This document shows positions 32,973 to 45,681 of a DNA stretch of 64,000 nucleotides, piece after piece. The notes beneath the pieces are model-generated. The model worked only from the letters and a program-made list of their open reading frames with translations, searched no databases and had not been told where the DNA came from. The stretch is taken from positions 69,283,794 through 69,347,793 of the forward strand of contig CM056733.1 in NCBI GenBank assembly GCA_029844215.1, written 5' to 3'. Both the position numbers and the translations under genes were made by a program. The first letter of the stretch is position 1, and each line of letters starts with the position of its first letter. Origin of the DNA: Przewalskia tangutica (Eukaryota; Streptophyta; Magnoliopsida; Solanales; Solanaceae).

Positions 32973-33244
32973 AATAGCCACAAGTTACAGAGAACCCAAA
33001 AATCATTGGAAAAAAGTCAAGCCTTTTAGCTACCTGTAAGCACTCATTTATGTCAAAAAATATTTCATAGATTATACAACAAAGCAATTATGCAGCTTAA
33101 TTTACTAGGTATTATTGATAATGAAAAGGAACAAGAAGAAGAAGAGGCAGACTACTTTTCCTTCCTGGTAATTTCACCTACCGATCTACTCAAAGAAAAA
33201 TTCATATTTATAGTAGTTATTTTTGTAAATTTATTTTTGGGAAA

Positions 33245-33950
33245 AGCATAAAAAATACTCCTCTATTTTCATAAATTGGCTATTTTTACCCTCCGTTACA
33301 AGTTGAGGCCAAATATACTCCTACCGTTAGCAAAATATTCAAAAATACCCTTCATTTATAATATATTCCCACATAAGCAAGCCTAGTCATTGGAATTAGG
33401 TGACACTGATGGTACATGACATTTAACTTATTCTATGGGGTGCCTACGCGATAATATTTTTAAAAACAATCTTGAAAATTGATTTTTCTAAAAACAAATC
33501 TCAAAAAATGACTTTTATTAAAAATTTGATTTTTTCATTTTATAAAACCCGTTTTTAAAAAAAAATCTGAAAAAATGATTTTTTTATTAAAAATTTCGGA
33601 AAATGATTTTTTAAAAATCAATTTTCATTTAAAAAAAATTAATCCAGATAAAAAAAAGATTTAGGATACTTTTAAACTTTTTAAAAAAAATACTTTACAG
33701 TTCTTCAGATTAATTTTTTTCCAGTTTTTTTTTTAAAAAAAGGGTTTTATTAAATAAAAAAAATCCAGAATTTTAATAAAGGTTCCAAATTTATTTTTAG
33801 AAAAATCAATTCTCCAGATTTGTTTTGAAAAAATTGCCACATAAGCACCACATAGAATAGGTTAAATGGTGTGTGACGTCCATATCACCCAATTCCAACG
33901 ACTAGATTTACTTATGTGGGAATATGTTAGAAATGTGGGGTATTTTTAAA
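33245..33950. mobile_element. MULE-like element with long terminal inverted repeats, degenerate
   Basis: Inverted pair: 33340-33460 (CCACATAAGCAAGCCTAGTC, GGAATTAGGTGACA, CATTTAACTTATTCTATG) with 33840-33940 (CATAGAATAGGTTAAATG, CACCCAATTCC, GACTAGATTTACTTATGTGG). The outer right terminus is lost where the next element begins. The centre (33460-33830) is unusual repeated A/T text such as AAAAATGATTTTTT and holds no gene. Confidence 0.65.
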
Positions 33951-33951
33951 T

Positions 33952-34830
33952 AGGGAGAAAGGGGCATATTTGCCCTTAAACTTAAGGAAAAGGGGCATAT
34001 TTGTCCTCCGTCAAAGTTTGAGGACAAATATACCCTTCCCGTTATTAAACTTGTGAAATTTGCTCAAAATTAACAGAAATGCCACGTGGATGCCATACGG
34101 AGACACATCGTTGGTCGACAACGGGTGGTCGACACATCGACGGGTCGCAGTGATCGCGCGCGCCACGCCATCGCCGCCAGCCGAAGTCACGAAATCCCAA
34201 ACAAATTAACTTCGAGATTAAGTGTAGTTGTAGAGAATGTCGAGACGAACACAACGGTACCACCCATCGCCCTCGACGAACCCGAGCCGACCGAAATGTC
34301 AATAAACCGCTTGAAAATTTAATTTGGTCGACCGATCGCTTCGAGACGAATTGATGGTCGCGAGTTGGTGTAACGCCGGCAGCAGGACGACGGTTATCGC
34401 CCAACCACGACCGCCGATCAGAGCCTGCGTCGAAAAATCGACGACGACGTTTAGGGTTTTAGCCACCGCGGTCGATTTTCCGGCCCCCGGGGCTACAATC
34501 GACGGTCGGGGCTTGCACCATTAGATTCGCCGTCCTATACCCTTCATTTTACACCCATCCACCATCCGCGCTTCACGACTGCTGGTCCACCAAATCGAAA
34601 ACCCAAACTTGAGTGTGTTTTCCGCTAACTCGTAACGCCGACGATCAGAGTGTTGTCCCCGAGTTCGCTCGTCTTAGTTACATTTTGCAACCAACCCTGT
34701 CTCAATTTCTCTTAAATCGAATTTCACATTCATTGTCAAGCTTCAAATGGAGAAGCAGTGGAGGAAGTGATGTGAGTCCCACCTGCTGAAGTGTCTCCCA
34801 CGTGGCGTTCACGTGGCATCTCTTTCTATC
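33952..34830. mobile_element. Second MULE-like element with CpG-rich interior
   Basis: The left arm (GGGCATATTTGTCCTCCGTC, AAATGCCACGTGGATGCC, GGAGACAC) pairs with the right arm on the other strand (GATGCCACGTGAACGCC, GGAGACAC) near 34745-34825. Arm text resembles the TIR of the element at 21143. Interior 34085-34530 is dense in CpG (many TCGA, CGAC, GCGCGCGC) in an otherwise AT-rich region. No recognisable protein on either strand. A 26-bp unit (TCTTTCTATCTTTATTTTAA...) is repeated at 34819 and 34891. Confidence 0.55.
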
Positions 34831-34942
34831 TTTATTTTAATTTGTGCTAAGAGTAAACTTCTAACCCAAAACATATATGTTTTTTATTATCTCTTTCTAT
34901 CTTTATTTTAATTTGTGTAGTGAAATGTCGAAAGATCATAAG

Positions 34943-35860
34943 TGTTGGGTTCCGGGGGTTATACTATAGAATAATCAAACACAACCAGTAAGTAAAATTG
35001 CTTGTTTCTGAAACAGTTTGCAAATAACGTTAACAATGTCGTCTGTCAGAACTGACGACACTTAGATAAACACAGAAAAACCTTTGAAGAGTTAAATTGC
35101 AGCGAAGATAATAAGGACACAAATATTTAATTTACATTTACATAGGTTATTTAACCTATGATGGTCAATGACCAAAGTTATTGTATATATGTATATACAA
35201 TTGAATAAATTCATTCTCTTACAATATTACAATAGAATACATAAGGAATTAAAAAGTTAAGTCGCAGATGACTTATGCCTGAAAAATCTATCTAAATAGA
35301 AGTGCACAACATCTCATTACAATTACTTCAATGAAAGAACAAATCTAGAATCTAAGTAGCAATTATAACGCCGATGTAATGTCGCCACAAACTCGTGCAA
35401 CACAATGATCCAAATCTTATATCGTGATCTCTTCGAGGTTCTCTTGATCTTTTCTCTTGAATTTCGGATATCGATTCACTCTTCCGCCTCTCTATTTATA
35501 GTAGAGAGTCGTCCTAGAAAAGCTCATCGATTGGTTGTAGAGGTTGAGCTAAAAGTGGACACGTGAGGCAGAAGCTTGAGGCGTGAGTTTCTCAACTGAT
35601 TTGACTCGTTATTCACTCGTCTTGATCTCCAAGCTTTCACTCCTTCTCTCACGTTTGTATTCTGCTCCAAAGTTCCTTTCCAAGTCCAAATTATTGTCAT
35701 GGTAAAACTCCACAAGATAAGCTTCACCGCAGTGATGGCAAATCAGCATTGCATCGTCGTCCGAATGTCAAGGACATTTGTTCCAACATTTTGGTTTTTA
35801 ACTTAGTATTGAAAATGTTATGTTAGGAAAAATGTCATAATATAAAGCTCAACATTAACA
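34943..35860 (-). repeat. 3' LTR of the Sirevirus-type element
   Basis: 918 bp, plus-strand text TGTTGGGTTCC...CATTAACA. Highly similar to 44007-44938. The terminal TG/CA is intact here, while the other LTR has CG at its outer end (plus 44937-44938). Confidence 0.92.
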
Positions 35861-35974
35861 TTCTCCCCCTTTTTGTCTTTCTTCACAAAATCAAACTTTT
35901 TAGTGCGAGTGACCTATGACAATTATACAAGCTCCCCCTTAACATGTGATGGCACACAAACAACAAAACAAACA

Positions 35975-35976
<2 letters not shown>

Positions 35977-36024
<48 letters not shown>
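35977..36024. repeat. (AT)24 microsatellite
   Basis: An uninterrupted AT dinucleotide run inside the Sirevirus-type element, between the third ORF and the 3' LTR. Confidence 0.97.
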
Positions 36025-36026
<2 letters not shown>

Positions 36027-36417
36027 TTCACATAGGATTAGATGAACCTAAAAATATAGAACTACTTTGTCCAACTATTACAACCCAAACAAAAATAGTC
36101 ATTAGATCATTTTTACAAACCAATTCAACCTAATTCAAAAGTAATCGAATTTCGCATTCATTCGTAGCACCAACATCATTATCAACAACCCGTCATTCAA
36201 CACATCAACAACAAGTTAACAACAGTCAATCATCATTTACCACCAGCAGCAACATCTCCTCTGCACCTTCAGCATTCTGGATAATTGCACTACTCCCCCT
36301 GCATCAGTACTAGGGCCACGAGCAGCAGTAGCATCGCTAGTTTCTCCTTTCTCCCTCTGCACATTATCTCCCCTTTTTTTGGAAGAAAGCAATAATAAGA
36401 AATGGCTCTAGCTGCAA

Positions 36418-38069
36418 CTAAGACACTTCTTGCACAATCAACCTCAACAATTTGGGAGTTGATTTTAGAAATCTGTTCGACAAGCCAGTTGACTGATAGT
36501 TCAAACTGTCGGAGACCAATGTTGTCTTGAATGTTACAAACATTCTGGGCAACATTCTTACTTTGTGTTTTCCCCCCCAAGGAATATCTATAACTCTGTC
36601 TTTGCTCTTTAGAATTGTCTTGTTTACTGCGTATACCTCTGGTAGTCTTCCTAACCTCTCATTTCTTGAAGGCTCAAAGCCTTGGTCAACTAATATCTTG
36701 TAAATCAGAGATGGATAAGGAAGTGCCAAGGTGAACTCTTTTTCTGCAAGATTGGAAACTTGATAGAAACTTATACGGCCTAGATCAATTTTCAATCCTT
36801 TCCCAATCTTATATAGCAATGACGCTTGTTCTGCAGTCACAATTGACTCATTCAACGAGGGGAGCCAATTATGGATGACAATCTTGTGCAATGTTGAAAA
36901 TAGTGCAGTCAATTTGGAAGCAGGGCATCGATATGTCCATTTTATGAGCACACCTCCAGTGAGGTATTCAATAATCTCGTCCCTATTCTCTGTAACTTTT
37001 TCCACATTGTTGCTTCTTGTTTCACACAGTACCCAAACAATTATTGATAATCAGAGGATTAAAGTTATACATTTTGTTATACAGATAGACTTTTTCAAAG
37101 TTTTTGGATGAACTCTTGTCTATTCCAGCATTCAAGTTCGCATAAAACAACCTTATCACCTCATCAATATATGGTTCCTTGTCTGTTACTGATTTTAGAA
37201 GCATACGATCTTTCAGAAATTCTATCAAGCCATACTCTGAGCAAGATGATACATCTACGCCATTTTCAGCTCTAATCATCCTCTTCTTATACCAACTTCA
37301 TTTATCGCGATTTGATTTAGAATAAAACTTATCTGAGAAAGCATTTACCTCTTTCTCTGGATCGGATTCTGTAGATTCTGAAGAAGACGGGGAGAAAATT
37401 GCTTTAGTTGTTTGCTGAGATATTGCTTGAGTTGTTGTAGGTTGGCTGGCAATATTTGAGGCATCATCTGACACAGTTCCAGCTCTTGTTCTTCTGGGAA
37501 ATCCTCTTGGCTAGTACCTCTTTAATGGAGTATCGTAAGAAATTTCTACATCTGACGACTCCACAGTATCAGAAATAAGGGGCTCAAGCTGGGATGGTGA
37601 TGCTGGTGGTTTAGTCTGTTTACCAACAATAGGCATTTCCTCGACATCATTATCAGAGGACCAGTTAAAGTCCGAATCGTCCCAGCTATAGCTAGGGCTA
37701 GCAGGAACAGGAACCCCCTCTTCAACTCTTGATTTCTTTGCAGCAGGTGGAGTGTTAAATTCCCTTTCAAATACCCTACTTGATTTCCTAGTAGGAAACT
37801 TAGAAGAGTTTTCCCTTTTTCCTAAAACCGATACATCAGGGGTGCTTTCTAAATCGATGGGATTATTGTTGTCTTCAGGGTACGCGATTTCTAGTGGCTC
37901 TTGAAATTGGTTGATCACAATGTCTGTACAAATGGGTGGACTTGTACTCATTGATGACATTTGGTTTGACATTGGTGAAATATCTTTGGGTGAATATGTA
38001 AGAAGATGGTGATTGAGAGGATTTAGGGTTTTCCAGGGTTTTGGAAGTTGAATGGGTTGAGTACTTCAT
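36418..38069 (-). pseudogene. Envelope-like third ORF of the Sirevirus-type element, broken
   Basis: Three main minus-strand pieces lie in order: 38069-37511 (two overlapping frames; Ser/Pro/acidic-rich, with basic patches such as KSSRVFER and AAKKSRVEE), 37279-37022 (EVIRLFYANLNA, NPLIINNCLG) and 37005-36418 (TYRCPASKLTALFSTLHKIV). The FYANL and INNCLG motifs are typical of the 'putative plant transposon protein' domain found in Sirevirus extra ORFs. The location between RNase H and the PPT fits. Function in the family is unknown; envelope is a label by position. Frameshifts and stops separate the parts. A 36290-36580 piece in another frame is probably not part of it. Confidence 0.72.
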
Positions 38070-38879
38070 CAGTCTTTGTTTTAAACTAAGATGATGTGAT
38101 GTTTGCTTTCCTTTTTTTTATTTTTTTTATTTTTTGGAAGCCAAACAACAGAGAACAAGAAACAGAACTAAAGAGAAGATTTTATACATTGATAAACAAA
38201 ATCTTGGTGTTAGGTGTTTGAGTTTTAATCAAATACTTACACCTAATTTTATGAAAATGATAGACATCAAAACTTGAATTATCAAATAGAAAACAACGAC
38301 ACAAAATAAGGAAAAAATAACTGGATTTTCAAAAATCAGTTACAAACAGTATTCCTACAAATATCATTATCTGAGAATGTCAACCGTAATGTTGACAACA
38401 TTTTGGATGACACAATTATTATGATCCCAAAAGAACTTTTTAAATTTTTGGCAACAAATCAAGACTAGTTTTATATGCGATTTTATGAATTTAATCTCCA
38501 GATCAATGTAACATTTTCTCATTGTCCTTGATCAAATCATAAAAACACATACAAATTTTATTTTTATGTCAAAAATAAGAATACTATTTAGCATCCTCAC
38601 AATTTTTTGTTTAAGCACTTGATACTCTTATAAGATAGGAACGGTATCATTTCAAAGAGTTTTGCTCATTTGCACAGTTGCCAAACTTTTAGTAAAAGGC
38701 TTTGCCTTATTTGATACTCTTTTTTATGATATCTAATATCATCGCAGAGAACGGTATCACTTTTAAAAATATGTTCTTACTTTAGGATCATACTTGAGTG
38801 AACACAAAATTAAAACCATAAAAAAATAGTAAACACGATCAGATTCTGATATTTACAGAGGCAAATGTCACCCAAAATG

Positions 38880-41800
38880 TTAGAGACATTTCAACCGACA
38901 TTCCCCCCATCAGTGCCGATTCAGAGTTTACAGAGACCAAGAGAGTTCTTCAAACTTGAGAATCTCTCATGATCCAAAGCTTTTGTAAAAATATCAGCTA
39001 GTTGATGAGTAGTGTCAACATCTTCAATTTGAACTAGCTGTTTTTAACCAAATCTCTTAAAAATGATGTCTAATATCTATGTGTTTTGTACGAGAGTGTT
39101 GAACTGGATTTTTGGAAATATTTATTGCACTCACGTTATCACAATACAGAACCAAGATATTATTTGAAAAACCATAGTCGTCTAACATATGTCTTAACCA
39201 TATCAATTGAGAACAACAACTTCCAGCTGCTACATATTCAGATTCAACAGTTGAAAGTGAGACAATTTTGTTTGCGACTATATCAAGATACTAGATTATT
39301 GCCAAGGTAAAAACATCATTCACTCGTACTCTTTCTATCATCCACATAACCAGCCCAATACGAGTTACTATACCCTATTAGATTAGGATTAGTGTCCTTG
39401 GAATATCAAATTTCCAACTCACATGTGACGTCAACATATCAGATGACACATTTTAAGACATTTAAGTGGGAGATTTTGGGATAGGCTTGGAATCGAGCAC
39501 ACACACAAACACTACACATTAGATCAGGACGACTGGAGTGAGATAAAAGAGACTACCTATCATATATCGATACAATGTTGGGTCGACATTTTCGCCAACA
39601 TCGTCTTTGCATATCTTCTGTGTTGATCCCATTGGAGTCCTCATCTGTTTAGCATTCTCCAATCCAAACTTCTTAACCAAATTCTTGGCATATTTGCTCT
39701 GGGTGATGAAGATTCCATCTTCATTTTGCTTTATCTGCAAGCCTAAGAAAAAAATTAATTCCATATCATGCTCATCTCAAATGTGGAGAACATAGCTTCG
39801 ACAAATGTCTCAAGTTGGGACTGTGAAGTCGAACAAAAAATTATGTCATCTACATAGATTTGAGCAATGACCATATCTACTCCATGATGTTTTATAAATA
39901 ATGTACAATTTGCTTCACCACGTTTAAAACCAAATTCAAGAAGAAACTGAGTTAAACGACCATACCATGCTCGAGGTGCTTGTTTCAATCCATATAAAGC
40001 CTTTTTGAGTTTGTATACGAGGATGGTGAGGATCTTCAAATCATTTCGGTTGTTCAACATAGACTTTTTTGTCAAGGTAGTCATTCAAGAAGACACCTTT
40101 AACATCCATCTGATAGAGAGTGATCTTCAAACAACAAGCTACAACAAGTAACAACCTAATCGACTCAATTCTGGCCACATGAGCAAAGGTTTCATCATAG
40201 TCGATTCCTTCGACATGTGTGTATCCTTGAGTAACTAGTCTATCCTTGTTTCTTACCACAGTTTCAGATTCATCTGTATTGTTTTTAAAGATTCATTTAG
40301 TTCTAATAACATTATTATCATTTGGATGAGAAACTAGATCCCAGACTTCATTTCTTGTGAACTGCTCAAGTTCTTCTTGCATAGCTTGTATCCAACAATT
40401 GTCCTTGAGTTCTTCTCCAACATTCTTTGGTTCTAGAGTAGATACATAGCAAGAAAGACTTACCTTTTGATACATGGTAGACATACACACATATCTGACC
40501 ATATCTCTGTAATTTCGAGGTTCTTTCCTTCTTGTTCTTAAACATTCGAACACTTCTCTTATCACTTGTCCTTTGGGATGGTTCTTTCTAATCCTGGATG
40601 AGGAATCCCTACGTACTGGGTCTTGTAATTCAGCATTTGATTCCTCATCTGCACCTTATGTGTTCTCGGGTTCAGACTCAGGTGTTGCTTCAGATGTCGT
40701 GACATTTGGGGCAACATCTGAATCTTCTGCATTATGCTCATTCTCCATTGTAGTCACAACGTTATTTTCAGGCATTTTTCCTGCAAGATAAGCACAATCA
40801 TCGAAAACAACGTTAACAGACTCTTGTACAGTTTTGGTTCTAAGATTATACACACGGTAAGCATGACTATTTTGTGAATAGCCGACAAAAACTCCTTTGT
40901 CACTTTTGGAGTCAAACTTGGCTAGTTGTTCTCTATCATTCAAGATGTAACACACACACCCAAAGACATGAAAGTAACACATATTTGGTTTCTTTCCATT
41001 TAAAAGCTCGTAGGGTGCCATTTTAGTACCAGGCCTAAGATAGACTCTATTTGTTATGTGACTTGCATTATTCAAGGCTTCAACCTAAAAACGTTTTGAT
41101 AATTTCTTAGAACTCAGCATGACTCTGGTCATCTCTTGTAAAATCCTATTCTTCCTTTCTGCCACACCATTCTGTTGGGGAGTTTTGAGAGCAGAAAATT
41201 CATGGAAAATACCATTTTTCTCACAAAATGTTGAGAACATATTATTCTCAAATTCCTTTCCATGATCTGACCTAATTCGAAAAATGGAAGAATGAAACAA
41301 TTTTTTTATCCTAGAGTGCAACACTTTGAACATGCCAAAAGTTTGAGACTTTTCTTTCAAAAAGAATATCCAAGAGTACATGGAAAAGTCATCTACAATC
41401 ACATAAGAATACCTCATGCCTCCTAGGCTATCTACCTCAATTGGACCCATAAGAGCCACCTAAACGGTAGGTAGGCGGCGGATGTGTGACGTCCATGTGC
41501 AAAAGATGAAAACAGTGAGACGTACCTGAATGTTGTCCGTCACTTTGGGCAACATTATGAGAGACACAGATTTGCTTACCTTTTAGACAATCTTCACAAA
41601 CCACTGTTTTATCTTTAGGACTTAGTTTAGGGATGCCTCTTACTGCCTCATAAGAAATTAATATTTCAAGGTTACGATAGTTGACATGACCAAATTTTTG
41701 ATGCCACAAAGTGGTGTCATCTGTCCTAACATTATTGTATATCTCTTGTTCTCCAACAAGATAGCAATTGTCGCATGTCCTTGTACCTGTCATTACACAT

Positions 41801-42460
41801 TGGTTAGCTCCATTTGTAACTATACAAGCATACTTATTAAACTTAACCTCTAGATCATCATCACACAATTGACTTATGCTGACAAGGTTAGCCATTAATT
41901 CATCAACATGTAAGACATTCTTTAAGGCTGGAACTCCTGGAACATTTAAGGTTCTTTTTCCTATGATTTTACTTTTGCTTCCAGCTCCATAAGTAACATT
42001 TCCCCCACTGAGTGTCTCGTAGTTCCTTAGGCAATCCTTTGTCCCCGCATTATGACGAGCACCCATCACAAAGTACCATGAACCTGAAATGTTAGTCCTT
42101 AAAGCAGTGATAGCAATATTACATCGCACATTCATTTTAGGAATCCAAACTCTATTTAAACCTTTTCATTCTTGCTTGCTTAGGAATGCCGAGTGCCGCT
42201 GAATCAGTTGTCTTGGAAACATTTTGCTCCTGGATTTTTCCAGTTTAGAACAATAGGGTTTTAAGTGACCATACTTGTTGCAGTGATAGCACAAAAACTT
42301 CATTTCTTTTACAAAGCCCATTTTCTTGTTTTTGTCAAACAAATTGGAGCATATAACATTAAGAGAGTTCTTGTAACCCAAACCTGCATGTGATGGTTGA
42401 CCAATATTCAGTATTTCATCCAGTTTGGAGGTACCTGTGTTTAGCTTACGGAAAGTTGCT
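38880..42460 (-). pseudogene. pol of the Sirevirus-type element, broken
   Basis: From 5' to 3': zinc knuckle CYHCNKYGHLKPYC (~42290-42249); degenerate protease region (WYFVMGARHNAG, catalytic D lost, ~42080); integrase HHCC (~41710-41600, WHQKFGH...CEDC); integrase core with SDHGKEF (~41262) and NGVAERKNR (~41150); RT with ALYGLKQAPRAW and an intact YVDD (39856-39845); RNase H to about 38900. At least five breaks of frame divide it. The protease defect and frameshifts preclude activity. Confidence 0.85.
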
Positions 42461-43950
42461 TAAGCTAAATCCAACTTTGTACTAATCTTACCAAATTCAA
42501 GATTCTTTTTGGTAAGTGCAACCTCTAAGTGGGTTATTGTGCCTTTTAAACCTGCATTCTCACGAGTTAAAGATTTTAACTTTGAGTCAAGTTGTTTCGA
42601 TTCTAGGATTAAGTCTTTACAAAGTTTTTGCAAATCCTTAATCATGTCATCCTTAGGATCAACTTGATCGTCAAAGCTAGTCTCACTACAAGAAATAACA
42701 CTAATAAAGCAATTAACATCAGAATAATTAAAATATTCATACCTTACATATGTGTCTGGACCTGCAGATGTCGTCACAAATGTGGTGACATTTGGAACAA
42801 CACTGTCGATGACATTTTCATCGTCTGAGAGTGACTGTTCGTAAATAGTGGTCAACATTGCTTGTGACTCAATTTTTTGATCTCCTTCCTCTTCTCTTTC
42901 GTCGTCACTGAGAGAAACCCACAGATTCTTACCAACTTTTCTCAAGGTATTAGCACATTCATTTGCATAATGACCCCATCCTGAATATGCATGACACTGC
43001 ACAGATTCGAGTTGTCTGCGATCAAGTTTGGTACGATCTGAGTTGGTTCTCCTTAGTTGATTTCCTTTTTGTACTATAGGAAAAGGGTTAATGGACTTTT
43101 GATTGAAGCCTTGGTTTTGGTGCTCTTTGGATTTAAATTTATTTCTATCATTGTTGAACTTTCTTACCATCGAATTGTATTTTTGAGTAAGGAGGGCAAT
43201 ATTTGCACCATCACCAATTTTTTCAAGATTTCCGTCCTCATCATCGACATGACTCTCTAAGGATTTTACTTGAAGTGATATATCTTTGCTTTTATACAAT
43301 GTCCTTTGATTCTCCATATTCATCTCATAAGTTTTGAGAATACTCATTAAGGTATGAAGATCCATTATAGCAAGATTGTGAGCTTCTTCAATCGCACATA
43401 TCTTTATATTGAACTTTTTAGGAAGAGAACGAAGTGTCTTTTCCACAAGTTGATTGTTGGTCAGAGGAGATCTAAGAACTTGACATTCATTAGAAATGTC
43501 GATAAACTTTTCAAAATAAGTTTTGATATCATCCGTCTCTTCCATCCTTAAACGTTCATATTTGCTCATGAGCATGCGGAGCTTCGTTCGTCGAACACTT
43601 GAGCTACCTTCACAATGGGTTTGCAAAGTATCCTAAGTTTCCTTGCCTGTAGAACAATTTTGTATGAGCTTGAACATGTAGAGATCAACCCATGCAAAAA
43701 TAGCATTTAAGGCCTTTTCATTGAAGCTTGCATTATTGGTTTCTTCCACACTCCATTCGGCCTCAAGTTTAGGAAGTATGTCACCTTCCTCGTCCGGTGC
43801 CAGCATGTGGATATTATATCCATTGGTAATAGATCTCCATGCTCTAATATCAATGGATTTGATATGAGAGCGTAGACGAATTTTTCAATAGGCATAATTT
43901 GATTCATCTAAAATAGGAAGTCTACCAATTGTTGAATTAACCAGATCCAT
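42460..43950 (-). pseudogene. gag of the Sirevirus-type element, broken
   Basis: Starts at ATG 43950 shortly after the primer site. The frame is interrupted near 43886 and 43635, then open from 43626 to 42460 (388 aa). It shows a copia Gag core (MSKYERLRMEETDDIKTYFE), a knuckle with its second Cys replaced by Tyr (CHAYSGWGHYANEC, ~42998-42957), an acidic stretch, and a coiled-coil-like C-terminus (LQKLCKDLILESKQLDSKL), as in Sirevirus Gag proteins. Confidence 0.82.
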
Positions 43951-44006
43951 AGTTCAAGTAAAAGGACCTAATACTTATTATGTTAAGTGTCGGCTCTGAT
44001 ACCACT

Positions 44007-44938
44007 TGTTGGGTCCCGGGGGTTATACTATGGAATAATCAAACACAACCAGTAAGTAAAATTTCTTATTACTGAAACAGTTTGCAAATGTCATTAACAA
44101 TGTCGTCTGTCAGAACTGACGACACTTACATAAAAACAGAAAAACCTTTGAAGAGTTAAATTGCACCAGAAATAATAAAGACACAAAGGTTTAATTTACA
44201 TAGGTTATATTAATATATAACCTATGATGGTCAATGACCAAAGTTATTGTATATATGTATATACAATTGAATAAATTCATTCTCTTACAATATTACAATA
44301 GAATACAAAAGGAATAAAAAAGTTAAGTCGCAAATGACTTATGCCTGAAAAATCTATCTAAATAGAAGTGCACAACATCTCATTACAATTGCTTCAATGA
44401 AAGAACAAATCTAGAATCTAAGTAACAATTATAATATTGGACCTTTTGTCGTCACAAACTCAGGCAACACAGTTGATCCAGTCTTATATCGTGATCTCTT
44501 TGAGAGATCTCTCTTGATCTTTTTCTCTTGGAATTTATGGATATCGATTCACTCTTTTGCCCTCTCTATTTATAGACTTTATAGTAGAGAGTCGTCCTAG
44601 AAAAGCTCATCGATTGGTTGTAGATGTTGAGCTAAAAGTGGGAACGTGAGGCAGTAGTTTGAGGCGTGAGTTTCTCAACTGATTTGACTCGTTCTTCACT
44701 CGTCTTGATCTCCAAGATTTGACTCCTTCTCCCACGTTTTTATTCTGCTCCAAAGTTCCTTGGCAAGTCAAAATTGTCGTCATGGTAAAAATCCATAAAA
44801 TAAGCTTCGCCGCAAGCAAAATCATACTGTAATATCGTCCGAATGTCAAAAACATTTGTCCCAACATTTTGATTTTTAACTTAATACTGAAAATGTTATG
44901 TTAGAAAAAATGTCATAATATAAAATCCAACATTAACG
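44007..44938 (-). repeat. 5' LTR of the Sirevirus-type element
   Basis: 932 bp; matches 34943-35860 with scattered substitutions and indels, including a short duplication around the TATA box (CTTTATAG at ~44575). Its outer end lies ~740 bp upstream of the IDD start codon. Confidence 0.92.
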
Positions 44939-45681
44939 ATAAGTAAAATTTTTGAAGAGTCAAAGTGAGAGTAATGGTATTTGAGAAGTACTATAAACAG
45001 ATTTTTGAAGGAACTGAAAAATTAAAATGTGAATGAGGAAATCTGCAAGAATACTTATTGATTGACGTGAAAGAAGGAAGATCAAGTTTTTTGTTTTTAT
45101 TCAGCTTCACGTCTTACGCCAGACTATTCCTGGAGATAGTAATATCAGTCACTCAACACTGCTATCAGTATATCACAGAATATGCCTGAATGAACAAAAT
45201 TTGAAAACAGAACAACTGATATACCTATCCCGGGAGAAAAGTGTTTCCACCGGGATTCGAACCCAATTTTTCGTTTATTGTTTTTATTTTGGATTGAATA
45301 TGAGCCTATGAGTGTAGAGTGAAGCTGGGACCCCACACACACACCTCAAATTCCCCCTTTCTCTCTCTACCTTCCGACCCGCCGACCACCAAAAATAGCC
45401 CATCTTCCCCTTTATCCGATCCATTTTAGCAAACCCCATTTGCTTAAATTTAGAAATTTTTAATCTTTTTATATCACAGTTCCTGTTATTGATTTCTTGC
45501 CAATTTTGGTATCTGGGTTTAGTTCATCTACTTAGCTTTTGAGCTGGTTCTGTCACATGGGTTTTCTTGATTAGCTTTTATTAGTGCTAAACAAACAAAA
45601 TAAGCTTAGCACAAAGTTTATTAAGTAGAATGTTTTTATTCTTGATTATTCCATTTTAAGCACTCAATAAACCCTAGAAAA
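44939..45681 (+). promoter_or_regulatory. Upstream region and 5' UTR of the IDD gene
   Basis: No open frame is supported. A pyrimidine stretch with CTCTCTCTACC at 45360-45370 and the following C/T-rich text look like a plant 5' UTR. A box-B-like tRNA remnant (GGGATTCGAACCC at ~45252-45264, plus-strand text) is probably part of an old SINE. Confidence 0.45.

Larger units (their letters stand above)
34943..44938 (-). mobile_element. Sirevirus-type Ty1-copia element (SIRE/ToRTL-like), structurally complete, inactive
   Basis: On the minus strand: 5' LTR 44938-44007, primer site TGGTATCAGAGC (44004-43993) two bases inside, gag, pol, a third envelope-like ORF, a PPT (revcomp of TTCTCCCCCTTTTTGTC, 35861-35877), and 3' LTR 35860-34943. 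The target duplication ATAAG is at 34938-34942 and 44939-44943. LTRs carry a TATAAATA box (35493-35500 region; 44566 region). A long element with a gag of two zinc knuckles and an extra ORF after RNase H is the Sirevirus layout. Every ORF has stops or frameshifts. Confidence 0.93.

Noticed and set aside
34045..34404. 119-codon minus-strand open frame in the CpG-rich segment
   Set aside because: No recognisable domain, and its lack of stops can come from high GC content alone.
35977..36024. (AT)24 run as a possible replication or matrix-attachment element
   Set aside because: A simple microsatellite inside a dead retroelement; nothing in the sequence supports a function.
45228..45270. Box-B-like TTCGAACCC with nearby CCCGGGAGAAAAG text suggesting a tRNA 3' half
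   Set aside because: No complete cloverleaf or box A at the right distance; probably a SINE remnant.
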